NCBI GenBank assembly: GCA_016926625.1
Contig: JAFGOE010000058.1
Location: forward strand, 1 to 35,986
DNA: 35,986 nucleotides
Source: Candidatus Zhuqueibacterota bacterium
Lineage (GTDB): Bacteria; Zhuqueibacterota; Zhuqueibacteria; Thermofontimicrobiales; Thiofontviventaceae
Reading direction: 5' to 3'
Shown here: piece after piece, positions 16,828-26,347 of the stretch
How positions within the stretch are numbered: position 1 is the first letter of the stretch
How the letters are laid out: each line of letters starts with the position of its first letter
The notes under the pieces: generated by a model
What the model saw: the letters and a program-made list of their open reading frames with translations, nothing else
Databases searched by the model: none
What the model was told of the DNA's origin: nothing
Translations under genes and position numbers: made by a program

Positions 16828-16935
16828 TTTGAAAGCGTATCACAGCAGACGTTCACTATGATGCAAATACAGCAAAACAAACGAATGAAATCATCCGCCA
16901 TGCAAAGAGCGTTTCAAATAACCGGTTTGTAAACC
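16828..16935. promoter_or_regulatory. Palindromic elements upstream of araB (candidate regulatory region)
   Basis: Three features are visible in the araB upstream region. First, TGAAAGCGTATCA at 16830-16842 is a TGA/TCA-flanked pseudo-palindrome with a CG core. Second, GCGTTTCAAA at 16909-16918 is nearly the reverse complement of TTTGAAAGCG at 16828-16837. Third, AACCGGTT (16920-16927) overlaps GGTTTGTAAACC (16924-16935). LacI-family operators often have a CG core, but none of these matches the palindrome at the lacI-like gene closely, so this is tentative. Confidence 0.3.
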
Positions 16936-16981
16936 AGTGCAGATCATGACAAAATATTTAAAATAACAGATAGTTACATAA

Positions 16982-18073
16982 TCATTTAATATCAACCTGC
17001 TCCCCCACAAAGGGCCAGCCCTGTTCATCCCATATTAATTCTCTGATTATCAGCGCGCTTCTGCCCTCATTCTCTGCATCATACGCATGGTAGACCAGCC
17101 AATCATTACCTTCCTCCAAAAGCACTGAATTATGTCCCACGCCCGGCCATCGTTCATCACCCGCCAGCACCAGAGTTCCACCGCCATCTAACAACGATTT
17201 GCCCTCACGATCCAGGTAAGGACCCGTAACACTCTCGGATCGACCGACCATAATCTTATAGTTGCTCTTTACGCCGCGGCAGCAATAATCGAAAGAAACA
17301 AAAAGGTAAAAGTAACCGTTCTTATTTATTATGAACGGTGCCTCGATAGCACCATCGCCAGCCTGTGTATCCGGGATACCTGCCGAACGAGCTCGTCTGG
17401 CGAGAGCGTACCATTCCTGTGGATCGGTCTCAATCTTCAACAGATCAGGGGCAAGTTTTACCAGTTTTATTCCACTCCAAAACGATCCAAAATTCATCCA
17501 GACGTCACCATTTTCATCCCGGACGACATTCGGATCGATGGCGTTCCAATCATCGCGATTCGGGACAGATTCCACGACTTTTCCATGGTCAATCCATTGG
17601 TAATCAGGATCATCCGGATGCAGGGTTTTATTGGTCGCGACACCAATGCACGATGTATTTTTACCGAAACTCGAAATTGAGTAAAATAAATAATATACAC
17701 CATTCAGATAAAAAATATCCGGAGCCCAGATATGGCCTCTGAATCCTTCCACTGCCTCGACAGCCCACTCCGGTGGCTCCTGAAATACCCTGCCGATATC
17801 CTCCCAGTGGTACAGGTCAGGAGAACGTTTGATTGAAATCCCCCTGCCCGTACAAAACACATAATAGGCACTGTCCTGTTTGATGATCACCGGATCGTGC
17901 GCTCGTATATCGCCGGTTTGGGCTGACAATTCAACGACTTGCAAAAGGAACAGGAAAATTAGCAGGACCATATAAAGGACCCCCACTGAACCGGGTTCAA
18001 GCCGACGAGTACCATCATTTCCATAAAACCTATTTGGTTTCAACGAATCGAGTAAAAATCTTCCAAATAACAT
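16982..18073 (-). CDS. GH43 enzyme, probable endo-1,5-alpha-L-arabinanase
   Basis: The 363-residue protein is a five-bladed beta-propeller of GH43. The three essential carboxylates are visible: Asp60 in AHDPVII (base), Asp180 in AIDPNVV (pKa modulator) and Glu244 in GAIEAPFII (acid). The pattern HDP-x3-YYVFCTG, HIWAPDIFYLNG and the tail GVGHNSVLLEEGNDWLVYHAYD are those of the endo-arabinanase branch (AbnA-type), which hydrolyses internal alpha-1,5-arabinan links with inversion. It has a long N-terminal extension: 34 polar residues before the hydrophobic segment MVLLIFLFLLQ, so export may use an extended signal or a membrane anchor. GAGG 5 bases before the ATG at 18073 supports this start over the internal Met35. 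Confidence 0.9.
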   Translation of the reverse strand: MLFGRFLLDSLKPNRFYGNDGTRRLEPGSVGVLYMVLLIFLFLLQVVELSAQTGDIRAHDPVIIKQDSAYYVFCTGRGISIKRSPDLYHWEDIGRVFQEPPEWAVEAVEGFRGHIWAPDIFYLNGVYYLFYSISSFGKNTSCIGVATNKTLHPDDPDYQWIDHGKVVESVPNRDDWNAIDPNVVRDENGDVWMNFGSFWSGIKLVKLAPDLLKIETDPQEWYALARRARSAGIPDTQAGDGAIEAPFIINKNGYFYLFVSFDYCCRGVKSNYKIMVGRSESVTGPYLDREGKSLLDGGGTLVLAGDERWPGVGHNSVLLEEGNDWLVYHAYDAENEGRSALIIRELIWDEQGWPFVGEQVDIK

Positions 18074-18122
18074 GTCACCCTCTTTATCCTATTTATTACA
18101 TTACACGATATTGATTTATCCC

Positions 18123-18238
18123 GGGGCTGTATAAAAATCCTTTACAGTGAAATAACACAACCATGTATAACCATCATTATTATAGCAGTCGATATAATGA
18201 AGTATCGAACCCGTTTTAATTATTTATGAAACAGCCCC
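18123..18238. repeat. 116-bp segment bounded by GGGGCTGT/ACAGCCCC inverted ends
   Basis: GGGGCTGT at 18123-18130 and ACAGCCCC at 18231-18238 are perfect inverted ends; homology then weakens (TATAAA versus TTCATAAA). No obvious target duplication flanks it. It lies in the 213-base gap between the SGNH/TPR gene and GH43. It could be a miniature inverted-repeat element or a long-range RNA stem after the TPR gene. Confidence 0.3.
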
Positions 18239-18286
18239 CTGTATAATGAAAAAATCATCGAAACGTCCATGCTTCATAATTTGATA

Positions 18287-20890
18287 TCAGTTTAAAGACT
18301 CAAGACTTTTATGTCCGCCAGATTCTTCCAGGCGGGATAAGGCATAGTTTAAATTTCGCTGCGCACTCGATAAATTAGGATTAAGTTTCAATGCTTTTTT
18401 AAAATAAACGATAGCCGATTCGATCTCCCCAATTTTCAAGAATTCCGCTCCGATGTTGTTATATGAATTAGGATTATTCGGATCGAGGAGCAATAATTGT
18501 TTTAATTGGGCGATCGCTTCATCACTTCGCCCTAATCGGCTAAGTGCACCTGCCAAATTATTTCGCGCTGCTAGAAAATCTTCATTAAAGTTCAACGCTC
18601 GACGAAACTGCTCGACAGCCTGTTCAAATTCACCCTGGTTGTACAGCGCTAAACCTAAGTTATTATACACCTCCGGCAGATCGGATCTTATCAGCAGAGC
18701 CTGCTTATAATGCTCGGCAGCATGGCGGTAGTCTCCCATCTTGAATAGAACTGACGCAAGGTCGATTTGTCCGGCGACCTCTTCCGGCTTGATAGCGATT
18801 GCTTCCTTCAGATGTTGAACAGCCAAATCGATATTATCTGTTCGAGCAGCCAACTTGCCCAGATCATGGTGTGCTTCGTAATATGGAGGCCAGGTCCTTA
18901 TTGCTTCTTCAAATTTTCCGATGGCTTCGTTTACATCACCTTCAGCAGCGATCTGTTTACCGATACGGTGATAGATGGAAGCCATCTCCTGATCAGACAG
19001 ATGAGCTTTTTCAAAATAATCAAGCGCTTCATCAAATTTACCCTGCCGTTCCAGCGCTTCGCCCATATTGAAATTCGCCTTAAAATACCCTGGTCTAATA
19101 CGCAATGCCTCCTGATAACACGCGATCGCTTGATCCAGACTATCTTGCTGTGCATAGGCTAATCCTATATTATTATGGGTAGAATGATCGCTCGGGAAGA
19201 GGGTCAAAACATGACGAAATTGTACGATAGCCCCGTCTGGATCGGTACCGCTTTCAAGAAGTACTAATCCGAGATTGTTACGCAGCACCCAATCTTTATC
19301 ATTGAGCTTTATTGCATTTCGATAGCATTCGATGGCATCGGTCAAAGCTCCGGATCCCATGTGGGCCGCCAAACTATCCACTTTTACCGTCCAACTCTGT
19401 ATCGTCCGCTCGTTATCCAGCCGACCAGCGAATGCAGGCGATTTCATTCTCCCCAGAATTTCCGTTTCGATCCGGTATCTGTCCCAAAGAGTGAACGCCA
19501 TGCGCTCTGCAATTTCCGCCTCGGAGATCACAGGACCGCGTTCATCGTCTAACGTAAGCATGTTTTCGATCTCACCTTTTAAAAACCCGGCAAGGCGATA
19601 GTTACCCTTGAAATTCAGATGAACATGATCATAAAAAAAGTCCTCACCATCGATGCCGTCAATGCTCCCTTCGCCAAGGAGCTTCTCAGCATCGAGTAAG
19701 GCGATAGACTCATCGGTGTTCTCAGCGGCGATTTCATGGATGATATTGTTGATGCGACTGTCGGCTCTAAAGCGTAGTGCATCGAGATCACGGGCCTTGA
19801 TGTAATGGTCCATGGCTTCATGGTTTCGGTTCAGCTTGAGATAACATCGCGCCAGCCGATAGTGCAATTCAGCGAAGCTATCATCTAAATCCATGGCTTT
19901 CTTGTATTGTTTCACCGCATCACCGAATCGTCCGAGAGATTCGAACTCGATGCCGGCATCGTATAGCTCTTCCCATTGCTCTGCATCGATTTTAACAAAA
20001 TCCTGACGGTGCAATGAAGCAAACGGCGCACAATCAGCTACATTAGTCGCAACCGTAGAAAGGATCACCCTGGCTCCGGCCTTGAGCCCGATCTTACAGA
20101 TAGCATCGAGATTAGCATAAAAATGATCATACACGTCCCGCATACGTTCATCGTCATGCCGTAACCGGTTTTCGATAAACATGTCCACCCCTCCCCAGGT
20201 CTGCACTGCGTCGCCAGTCGGTTGAAACCTTCGTCTGAGATTCGTTATTAATTGACCGATCCTGGTCGATTTCAAATAAATACTCGTTCGAATAAAACTT
20301 AAACTCGAAAGAAAAGGCGAAAACACGGTTCCCGGGCCGTAGGGACCGATCACTTCGTTGTTGCCAAGATAAACGATCATGATATCTGGGACGAGCTTTC
20401 TGCAATTTTCGGCAATAGTTACAACCACGTTGCTATTAATGGCCGTTATCGCTGCATTGATCACTTCAAACTGCCTGTCCGGATAATGATAGCAGAGCAT
20501 CGTTTCCAGTACCCTGCTGACTCCGAAAGAGAAATCGGGATCACCCATGGCAGCAGATCCGCCGAGAATTACTATTCGAACGGTGTTCGATGGTTTCTGC
20601 GCGGGTATGGCTAAATTGCAGGACGGACGTGCCAATTCTTCGGGGAAGAAACGCCAGGTAAATTTCACGTTATTGGCATAGACGCGCTCGCCTTCTATCT
20701 GTCTCTCGATGAAAAAATCAGTGGGATAGCCATAATTCATCATCCTTAAACCCAATTCCAGGACGAGCAACAGGACGAGCGGGAAGAACACCGTTATAAT
20801 GAGCATGAACAGCCACCGGCGACTCCTTGAAATGTTATGCTGTGTAATTTTCTTCGACTCAGACACGAGTTTCTCCGCTTTGCTCTGCAT
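18287..20890 (-). CDS. Membrane-anchored SGNH-hydrolase-like protein with TPR array
   Basis: The 867-residue protein begins with a basic cytoplasmic tail and one transmembrane helix (~27-48), so the rest is probably periplasmic. An SGNH/GDSL-like domain follows: VILGGSAAMG with putative nucleophile Ser112, IVYLGNNE (block III, ~173-179) and FYDHVHLNFKGN with Asp421 and His424 (block V). Two TPR units (~305-371) sit between blocks III and V, inside the hydrolase domain. Nine further TPR units plus partial ones fill ~510-855. The protein may deacylate a glycan and scaffold partners, but no substrate can be read. The ATG at 20890 has AAGGA too close (1 base); GTG at codon 9 (20866) has a better spaced CGGAGA and may be the true start. 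Confidence 0.8.
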   Translation of the reverse strand: MQSKAEKLVSESKKITQHNISRSRRWLFMLIITVFFPLVLLLVLELGLRMMNYGYPTDFFIERQIEGERVYANNVKFTWRFFPEELARPSCNLAIPAQKPSNTVRIVILGGSAAMGDPDFSFGVSRVLETMLCYHYPDRQFEVINAAITAINSNVVVTIAENCRKLVPDIMIVYLGNNEVIGPYGPGTVFSPFLSSLSFIRTSIYLKSTRIGQLITNLRRRFQPTGDAVQTWGGVDMFIENRLRHDDERMRDVYDHFYANLDAICKIGLKAGARVILSTVATNVADCAPFASLHRQDFVKIDAEQWEELYDAGIEFESLGRFGDAVKQYKKAMDLDDSFAELHYRLARCYLKLNRNHEAMDHYIKARDLDALRFRADSRINNIIHEIAAENTDESIALLDAEKLLGEGSIDGIDGEDFFYDHVHLNFKGNYRLAGFLKGEIENMLTLDDERGPVISEAEIAERMAFTLWDRYRIETEILGRMKSPAFAGRLDNERTIQSWTVKVDSLAAHMGSGALTDAIECYRNAIKLNDKDWVLRNNLGLVLLESGTDPDGAIVQFRHVLTLFPSDHSTHNNIGLAYAQQDSLDQAIACYQEALRIRPGYFKANFNMGEALERQGKFDEALDYFEKAHLSDQEMASIYHRIGKQIAAEGDVNEAIGKFEEAIRTWPPYYEAHHDLGKLAARTDNIDLAVQHLKEAIAIKPEEVAGQIDLASVLFKMGDYRHAAEHYKQALLIRSDLPEVYNNLGLALYNQGEFEQAVEQFRRALNFNEDFLAARNNLAGALSRLGRSDEAIAQLKQLLLLDPNNPNSYNNIGAEFLKIGEIESAIVYFKKALKLNPNLSSAQRNLNYALSRLEESGGHKSLESLN

Positions 20891-20974
20891 ATCCTTTGCT
20901 GATTTTTCTAATTTGCAGCACGCTAAGGAACAATTATTTTGTTACTTTTTCTTCAGAATTGCGTCACCTTTCTT

Positions 20975-21016
20975 AAAGCTAAGGCAGGGACAGAGAGAAG
21001 CCCCCGCCTTAGCTTT
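20975..21016. repeat. Strong GC-rich hairpin between GH51 and the SGNH/TPR gene
   Basis: AAAGCTAAGGC (20975-20985) and GCCTTAGCTTT (21006-21016) form a perfect 11-bp stem, extendable by GGG/CCC across one bulge. A T5 run follows on the + strand, where no gene ends. On the minus strand, the direction of the flanking genes, the stem is followed by TAAGAAAGG and so lacks a T-run. It probably acts as an intercistronic processing or mRNA-stability element, or is a degenerate repeat. Confidence 0.5.
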
Positions 21017-21088
21017 TTCTTGTAAGGAGGTAATTTTACTTCTAACTGTTCTTCAATTTATTGAATTTCTATTATGAACAAACGACCG

Positions 21089-22786
21089 TTACTCCACTTC
21101 CAAAACCACGACCGATTTTGATGGTAACGTCGATGTCAAATTATTATCCTTTAATTTAAAATTCGTAAACACATCAGGTTTCACGACATCTGGCTTTTCG
21201 AACGTATTATGTGCATTGATTGTCGGCGCAGTAAGTATTCTCCCCGTAACTTTCCTGGCCTTAATACCCCTTAATTCGCAAACCAGCTCGATATCTTTCT
21301 TCGGATCAAGATTGCATAGTGATATGTGAACTTTGCCATTCTCATCTTTTGAAGCGGATACATTCAAAGCTGGTGTTTTCTGCGGATCGGCCATAAACCT
21401 GCCTGGTCTTCTTTCTTCGGCGGGTGGTTCGTTGATAAAATCGACACATTTCAGATCCGTCGGCAGCAACATCGCATCCTGATGCACTTTATACATCTCA
21501 AACACATGATATGTCGGTGTCAGAATCATCTTTTCATCTTTCGTCAACACCATAGCCTGAAGCACATTAATGGTCTGAGCAATATTCGCCATCTGCACGC
21601 GGTCGCTGTGTTTATTGAATATATTTAGTGATAAACCGGCGACCAGCGCGTCGCGCAGACTGTTCTGCTGATACAGGAAACCAGGATTTGTTCCCGATTC
21701 GACCTCATACCAGGTTCCCCATTCGCCAACACACAGATGCACATTTTTTTGCGGATCGTATTTGTCCATGATCGCGCTATGATTCTGAATGAGCTCATCG
21801 ATGCGCAGGGCCTGATTCATGATGGCAAACCATTCCGGCTCGCCAAATTGCGTGGCGGAGCGACTTAACTCGGGACCGGATGTGTTGATAATCCTGTATT
21901 GTCCCTGCGTCCGCATCGAGTAACCCACGGGTCTGGTGTAATAATGCAGATCGATTCCATTGATCCGTGGACGCCGCCAGCCGCCGGCCGCATCACGCAT
22001 CAACACGTCTGTCCATTCGTAATTATCAGAATTCGGACCGCAGGCGATCTTGTAGACCTCAGTTCCGCCGTAATCGCGCACAAAGTTCGCAAATTGCAGA
22101 TATTCTTCAGCATAGTGTTCTGGCGACATCTGACCACCGCAGCCCCAGTTCTCGTTTCCGATGCCCCAAAATTTGACCTTCCATGGTTCTTCTCTACCGT
22201 TCGTGCGACGGAGATCGGCCATGGGACTGATACCGTCGAAATTGACATATTCTACCCATTGCGCTAATTCCTGGACCGATCCGCTTCCGACGTTGCCGCA
22301 AATAAGAGGTTCAGTATCCAACTGCTCGCACAGATCTAAAAATTCATGCGTACCAAAATGATTATTCTCGGTTACACCACCCCAGTGCACATTGACGATC
22401 GTCGGACGTTTTTCCCTGGGTCCGATTCCGTCCATCCAATGATATGTGTCCGCAAAACAACCACCTGGCCATCGCAGATTAGGTATTTCGATTTTTCGCA
22501 GAGCCTGGACAATATCGTTACGGATGCCTCTGGTGTTGGGGATCGGTGAATCTTCACCAACCCAGATGCCACCATAGATACAGTATCCCAGGTGTTCGGC
22601 AAAATGGCCATAAATGTGCCGGTTAATTTTCTGTTGTCCCAGATCCGCATTCACGATCAATCGATTCGCCTCCGCTGCGGTCAAGGTTGAGACGATATTA
22701 AACAGCAGAATAAACGATAACACCAGTACAAAGCAGTTATTTATTCTGTTATCTAATACCCTCTTGCTCAATTCATGTAACTTCAT
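21089..22786 (-). CDS. Exported GH51 alpha-L-arabinofuranosidase (tandem paralogue A)
   Basis: The 565-residue protein has a signal peptide whose hydrophobic core (~18-37) follows a long basic n-region, ending LTAAEA. The GH51 barrel shows [11 protein letters not shown] (58-67), [13 protein letters not shown], acid/base Glu212 in [11 protein letters not shown] and nucleophile Glu355 in [11 protein letters not shown]. The C-terminal beta-sandwich ends with [14 protein letters not shown]...[10 protein letters not shown]. It is a close paralogue of the next gene upstream: both carry the GNENWGCGG active-site type and Glu212 at identical numbering. It differs by a ~22-residue insertion near 285-312 ([20 protein letters not shown]) and an insertion near 450-465 ([16 protein letters not shown]). 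Both lie in loops, the first close to the substrate region, so altered specificity is plausible. Confidence 0.94.
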   Translation of the reverse strand: MKLHELSKRVLDNRINNCFVLVLSFILLFNIVSTLTAAEANRLIVNADLGQQKINRHIYGHFAEHLGYCIYGGIWVGEDSPIPNTRGIRNDIVQALRKIEIPNLRWPGGCFADTYHWMDGIGPREKRPTIVNVHWGGVTENNHFGTHEFLDLCEQLDTEPLICGNVGSGSVQELAQWVEYVNFDGISPMADLRRTNGREEPWKVKFWGIGNENWGCGGQMSPEHYAEEYLQFANFVRDYGGTEVYKIACGPNSDNYEWTDVLMRDAAGGWRRPRINGIDLHYYTRPVGYSMRTQGQYRIINTSGPELSRSATQFGEPEWFAIMNQALRIDELIQNHSAIMDKYDPQKNVHLCVGEWGTWYEVESGTNPGFLYQQNSLRDALVAGLSLNIFNKHSDRVQMANIAQTINVLQAMVLTKDEKMILTPTYHVFEMYKVHQDAMLLPTDLKCVDFINEPPAEERRPGRFMADPQKTPALNVSASKDENGKVHISLCNLDPKKDIELVCELRGIKARKVTGRILTAPTINAHNTFEKPDVVKPDVFTNFKLKDNNLTSTLPSKSVVVLEVE

Positions 22787-22866
22787 TTACATTCCTTTCT
22801 GATGATTTTGTGATCATCTCGATGGTATAAAACTATTTCAGTAGACCATTATGGACGATTCGGTTG

Positions 22867-24456
22867 TCATTCGACTTCAAGTACGACCACCGATTTAGCC
22901 GGTAACGTCATGGTTAATGTGCTTCCCGATAACTTGACATCTTTGAATTCTGCCGGCTTGACAACATCCGGTTTTTCGAACGTATTATGAGCGTTGATGG
23001 CACTCGCCGTTAACACGCGCCCGGAGACCTTCTTCACTTTGGTTCCGCGTAACTCGCAGTCGAGTTTAGCCGACTTATTAGGATCCAGATTGCATAACGA
23101 GATATGGATTTTTCCTTCTTTATCTTTCGAAGCTGAAACGTTCAGCGCCGGAAGCTTGTCGTCATCGAGCGTGTAGTCCACACACCTCAAATCTGCCGGT
23201 AATAAAGTCGCATCATGATGGACTTTATACATTTCGAACACGTGATAGGTCGGCGTCAAAATCATCTTTTCATCTTCAGTAAAAATAAGCGCCTGTAATA
23301 CATTGATGGTCTGAGCAATATTTGCCATACGAACGCGTTCGCATCGTTTGTTAAATTCGTTGAGATGAATGCCTGCGACCAGCGCATCGCGAATCGTATT
23401 TTGTTGGAACAGGAATCCGGGGTTGGTACCTGGTTCTACATCGAACCATGTACCCCACTCATCGATGACCAGGGCGACTCTCTTTTCAGGATCGTATTTA
23501 TCCATAATATTCATATGCTTATCAATGGCTTTGGGAATTTTAAAGCATCGAGCCAGGACATCGAAATAGGCTCGCTCGTCGAATACCGTAGCCGACCCTT
23601 TATTCGACCAGTTGGTGGTATAGTAATGCATCGACATTCCCCACATCCCGCGCGGCCCGATTTTTTTCATCAGCACTTCAGTCCAGTTATAATCTTCATC
23701 GCTCGGCCCACCGGCAATTTTCAACAGTCTGCTATCGCCGTAATTGCGACAGTAAGTCGCATATCGCCTGTACTGATCGGCATAAAATTCGGGCGTCATG
23801 TTGCCACCGCAACCCCAGTTCTCATTGCCCACACCCCAGTACTTCACACCCCATGCCTTTTCCTGTCCGTTTTTTCGACGCTCCTCAGCCATTGGGCTGA
23901 TGCCATCGAAGTTAAGGTATTCCACCCATTTCGACATTTCTTCGACCGTACCGCTGCCGACGTTGCCGCAGATGTATGGCTCGGTACCCAATTGCTCGCA
24001 GAGATCCATAAACTCATGCGTACCAAAGCTATTGTCTTCCGTCACGCCACCCCAATGAGTATTTATCATCTTCGGTCGTTCGCTGCGAGGACCAATTCCA
24101 TCACGCCAGTGGTATTCGTCGGCGAAACAACCACCCGGCCAGCGCAGGTTTGGGATATTTATTTTTTTTAATGCTTCCACAACATCGGTCCGAATACCCC
24201 TGACATTGGGAATAGGAGAATCTTCGCCGACCCAATATCCTCCGTAAATGCAATGGCCCAGATGTTCTGAGAAATGTCCGTAGATGTGGCGGCTAATCGT
24301 CTCGGTTCCCTGGTCTGCGTTGATGATCAACGTATTAGGATTTTCTGCTGAGACCAATGAATCCACGCCGATCGCGAACGTCATGATCAGAACCACGATT
24401 AATCCTACGGCCATCCTCTGTCCCGATAAACTTCGCCAATTTTTAATGTGACCCAT
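22867..24456 (-). CDS. Exported GH51 alpha-L-arabinofuranosidase (tandem paralogue B)
   Basis: The 529-residue protein has a signal peptide (~16-37, ending VSAEN). Diagnostic segments are [11 protein letters not shown] (58-67), [13 protein letters not shown], acid/base Glu212 in [11 protein letters not shown] and nucleophile Glu333 in [12 protein letters not shown]. The beta-sandwich tail [14 protein letters not shown]...[10 protein letters not shown] is almost the same as in paralogue A. It lacks the two loop insertions of A and is therefore the more compact form. The gene starts after a very strong hairpin that follows the third GH51 gene of the group and ends 80 bases before paralogue A. 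The pair most likely arose by local duplication. Retaining release of arabinofuranose in the periplasm or at the surface is expected. Confidence 0.94.
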   Translation of the reverse strand: MGHIKNWRSLSGQRMAVGLIVVLIMTFAIGVDSLVSAENPNTLIINADQGTETISRHIYGHFSEHLGHCIYGGYWVGEDSPIPNVRGIRTDVVEALKKINIPNLRWPGGCFADEYHWRDGIGPRSERPKMINTHWGGVTEDNSFGTHEFMDLCEQLGTEPYICGNVGSGTVEEMSKWVEYLNFDGISPMAEERRKNGQEKAWGVKYWGVGNENWGCGGNMTPEFYADQYRRYATYCRNYGDSRLLKIAGGPSDEDYNWTEVLMKKIGPRGMWGMSMHYYTTNWSNKGSATVFDERAYFDVLARCFKIPKAIDKHMNIMDKYDPEKRVALVIDEWGTWFDVEPGTNPGFLFQQNTIRDALVAGIHLNEFNKRCERVRMANIAQTINVLQALIFTEDEKMILTPTYHVFEMYKVHHDATLLPADLRCVDYTLDDDKLPALNVSASKDKEGKIHISLCNLDPNKSAKLDCELRGTKVKKVSGRVLTASAINAHNTFEKPDVVKPAEFKDVKLSGSTLTMTLPAKSVVVLEVE

Positions 24457-24485
24457 TTTATACCCTTTCCGGTTTTTTATATTAT

Positions 24486-24563
24486 AAAAAATATAAGTAG
24501 TTTACCAGAAGACAGATCATTACAGCACTATCGAACAGATGGCGTCTTCTGGTAAACCACTTT
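24486..24563 (-). terminator. Long 19-bp hairpin with T-run after the upstream GH51 gene
   Basis: On the minus strand AAGTGGTTTACCAGAAGAC (24562-24544) pairs with GTCTTCTGGTAAACTACTT (24513-24495), with 18 of 19 positions matching and a 30-base loop, followed by ATATTTTTT. It lies 97 bases after the GH51 stop at 24660 and 30 bases before the next start codon at 24456. It could terminate or attenuate transcription between two GH51 genes, or mark an mRNA processing point. Confidence 0.55.
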
Positions 24564-24659
24564 TGTTACCATACTATCTTTCATTCCACAAATGACGTTT
24601 ACATCGATGAATTTCTAATTCGTGCAATCTCGAATTCCCTGAGCCGAGGGTGTATATCG

Positions 24660-26213
24660 TTATTTTAATTTACCTTTAATCATCGTATAGGAGTGGGCTG
24701 GGAATTCATACGTAATTTTGTTACCCGAGGCCGTGATACCAGCCTTTTCAACGGTCACAATTGGTTCGCTTCCAAACGTGTTTTCTGTTTTGATGTCCGG
24801 TCCATTAACCTCATGGACGCTGAATGTTCCGCTGAACTCGCCGGTCTGCGCTATGATATCGGTCTTGATCGGATCCGTTAAATGTCTGTTGACCACGTTG
24901 ATCACGACTTCATTATTTTCGTTGTAAGCGACCGATACATCCAGATAGGGCACTTTTTTCCATTGTTTCGTGTCGAACGTCGGGGAATCGACGAATACAT
25001 CCAGTGCACATCCGTGCGAATTGTTTGCGTACATCGCGAGCGGATAATAGATCGTCTGGCGGTACATATCGGTCGGACTGGTGAACATAGGCGCGATTAC
25101 ATTCACTAATTGAGCCATGTTCGCCATCTTCACGATATGGGAGTTATTTATGAACGCGTTCAGGAATCCTGCGATGACCAGCGCATCTTCGAGATTGTAT
25201 TTTTCTTCCAACGCATTACGGCCTACCATATCGGCTCCGGCGCGTGCTCTATACCATACATTATACTCATCCCATGCCACCCAGATCTGCCGCGGGTTGC
25301 GCATTTTCGACATCGCTTCCTTGATCTGTCCCTCGACGATAGCGGTTCGTTCATAAATATCCTGGGTCGTCGCCATGAAAGTATAATAATCGTTTTCGTA
25401 ATTTTCGACATATTTGTGCAATGCGATGTAGTCGATGTACTCTTTCAAATAATCCAGAACTACCCGGTTCCAGCCATGAGGATCAGAACCCTCGTAGAAG
25501 TTTGAAGAACCAGCGGCGATTAGTTTAATGTTCGGAGAGGTCCATTTCATCAATTTAGCGGCCTCCAGGGCAAATTTACCGTAATCCTCGGCGTTCTTAT
25601 GTCCCATCTGCCACCAACCGTCCATTTCATTACCCAATGACCAGTATATCACATTGTGCGGTTCCTTATGTCCATTTTTCTTCCGCAGTTCAGCATAGTA
25701 AGCGCCGTCTTTCACATTGCAGTATTCTACCCAATTTCTCGCCTCGTCCAATGTTCCCGTACCCATATTTACGGCGAAATAGGGTTCTGTTCCGAGTTTA
25801 CGACAAAAATCGATGAACTCGTCTGTACCGAACGTATTCGGTTCGGGTGTTTGCCATGCCAGATCGGTTCGCTGTGGACGGTTTTCTTTCGGACCAATTC
25901 CATCTTGCCAATGATAACCCGATACAAAATTTCCACCCGGCCATCTGAGAATCGTAACGTTCAGTCCTTTAGCAGCTTCAAGGACATCGGTACGAAAGCC
26001 TTGTTTATCCGCTAATTTTGAACCGGGATCATAGATACCACCATAGATGCATCGTCCCAAATGTTCTGCGAAATTACCGTAGATATGCTTATTGATGGCA
26101 CCGATTCTCCTCTCGGTATCAATCTTGATTCGCGCGTCCGAATCCGCTGCCTGGAGGGTGGTAGAAATCCCGATCATGAGGATAATTAGACAATAAAAAA
26201 CTCTTTTCAACAT
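24660..26213 (-). CDS. Exported GH51 alpha-L-arabinofuranosidase (AbfA-like)
   Basis: The 517-residue protein starts with a clear Sec signal (1-22, ISTTLQAAD). Barrel motifs are HIYGNFAEHLG (43-53), RWPGGNFVSGYHW, acid/base Glu196 in SLGNEMDGWWQMGH and nucleophile Glu316 in WVAWDEYNVWYR. The GNEMDG-W-QxGH pattern is that of the classical AbfA group (Geobacillus AbfA has Glu175/Glu294 in the same setting), which releases terminal arabinofuranose from arabinan and arabinoxylan fragments. Most AbfA relatives are cytoplasmic, so the signal peptide is notable. The C-terminal beta-sandwich ends FPAHSYTMIKGKLK. It is the first glycosidase gene after the PorV terminator, with AAGGA before ATG. Confidence 0.94.
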   Translation of the reverse strand: MLKRVFYCLIILMIGISTTLQAADSDARIKIDTERRIGAINKHIYGNFAEHLGRCIYGGIYDPGSKLADKQGFRTDVLEAAKGLNVTILRWPGGNFVSGYHWQDGIGPKENRPQRTDLAWQTPEPNTFGTDEFIDFCRKLGTEPYFAVNMGTGTLDEARNWVEYCNVKDGAYYAELRKKNGHKEPHNVIYWSLGNEMDGWWQMGHKNAEDYGKFALEAAKLMKWTSPNIKLIAAGSSNFYEGSDPHGWNRVVLDYLKEYIDYIALHKYVENYENDYYTFMATTQDIYERTAIVEGQIKEAMSKMRNPRQIWVAWDEYNVWYRARAGADMVGRNALEEKYNLEDALVIAGFLNAFINNSHIVKMANMAQLVNVIAPMFTSPTDMYRQTIYYPLAMYANNSHGCALDVFVDSPTFDTKQWKKVPYLDVSVAYNENNEVVINVVNRHLTDPIKTDIIAQTGEFSGTFSVHEVNGPDIKTENTFGSEPIVTVEKAGITASGNKITYEFPAHSYTMIKGKLK

Positions 26214-26270
26214 AATGTATTCCTTTTTTGTTGATTTCAGATATCGATTTTATCCGACACGGCGCAGCTT

Positions 26271-26309
26271 TAATAAAGGGGATCAATCAGCTAATTGAGT
26301 GATCCCCTT
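26271..26309 (-). terminator. Rho-independent terminator of the TonB receptor - PorV operon
   Basis: On the minus strand AAGGGGATCA (26309-26300) pairs perfectly with TGATCCCCTT (26285-26276) around a 14-base loop, followed by TATTA; the T-tract is short. It lies 38 bases after the PorV-family stop codon and separates the uptake genes from the glycosidase genes. Confidence 0.65.
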
Positions 26310-26347
26310 ATTCAACTGACACCACGTCACCTAAATCTTATACATCG

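Noticed and set aside
23365-24171. 268-codon + strand open frame opposite a GH51 gene
   Set aside because: It lies entirely antisense to a well-supported GH51 gene, has no ribosome binding site, and its translation has no domain character; such frames arise from codon bias on the coding strand.
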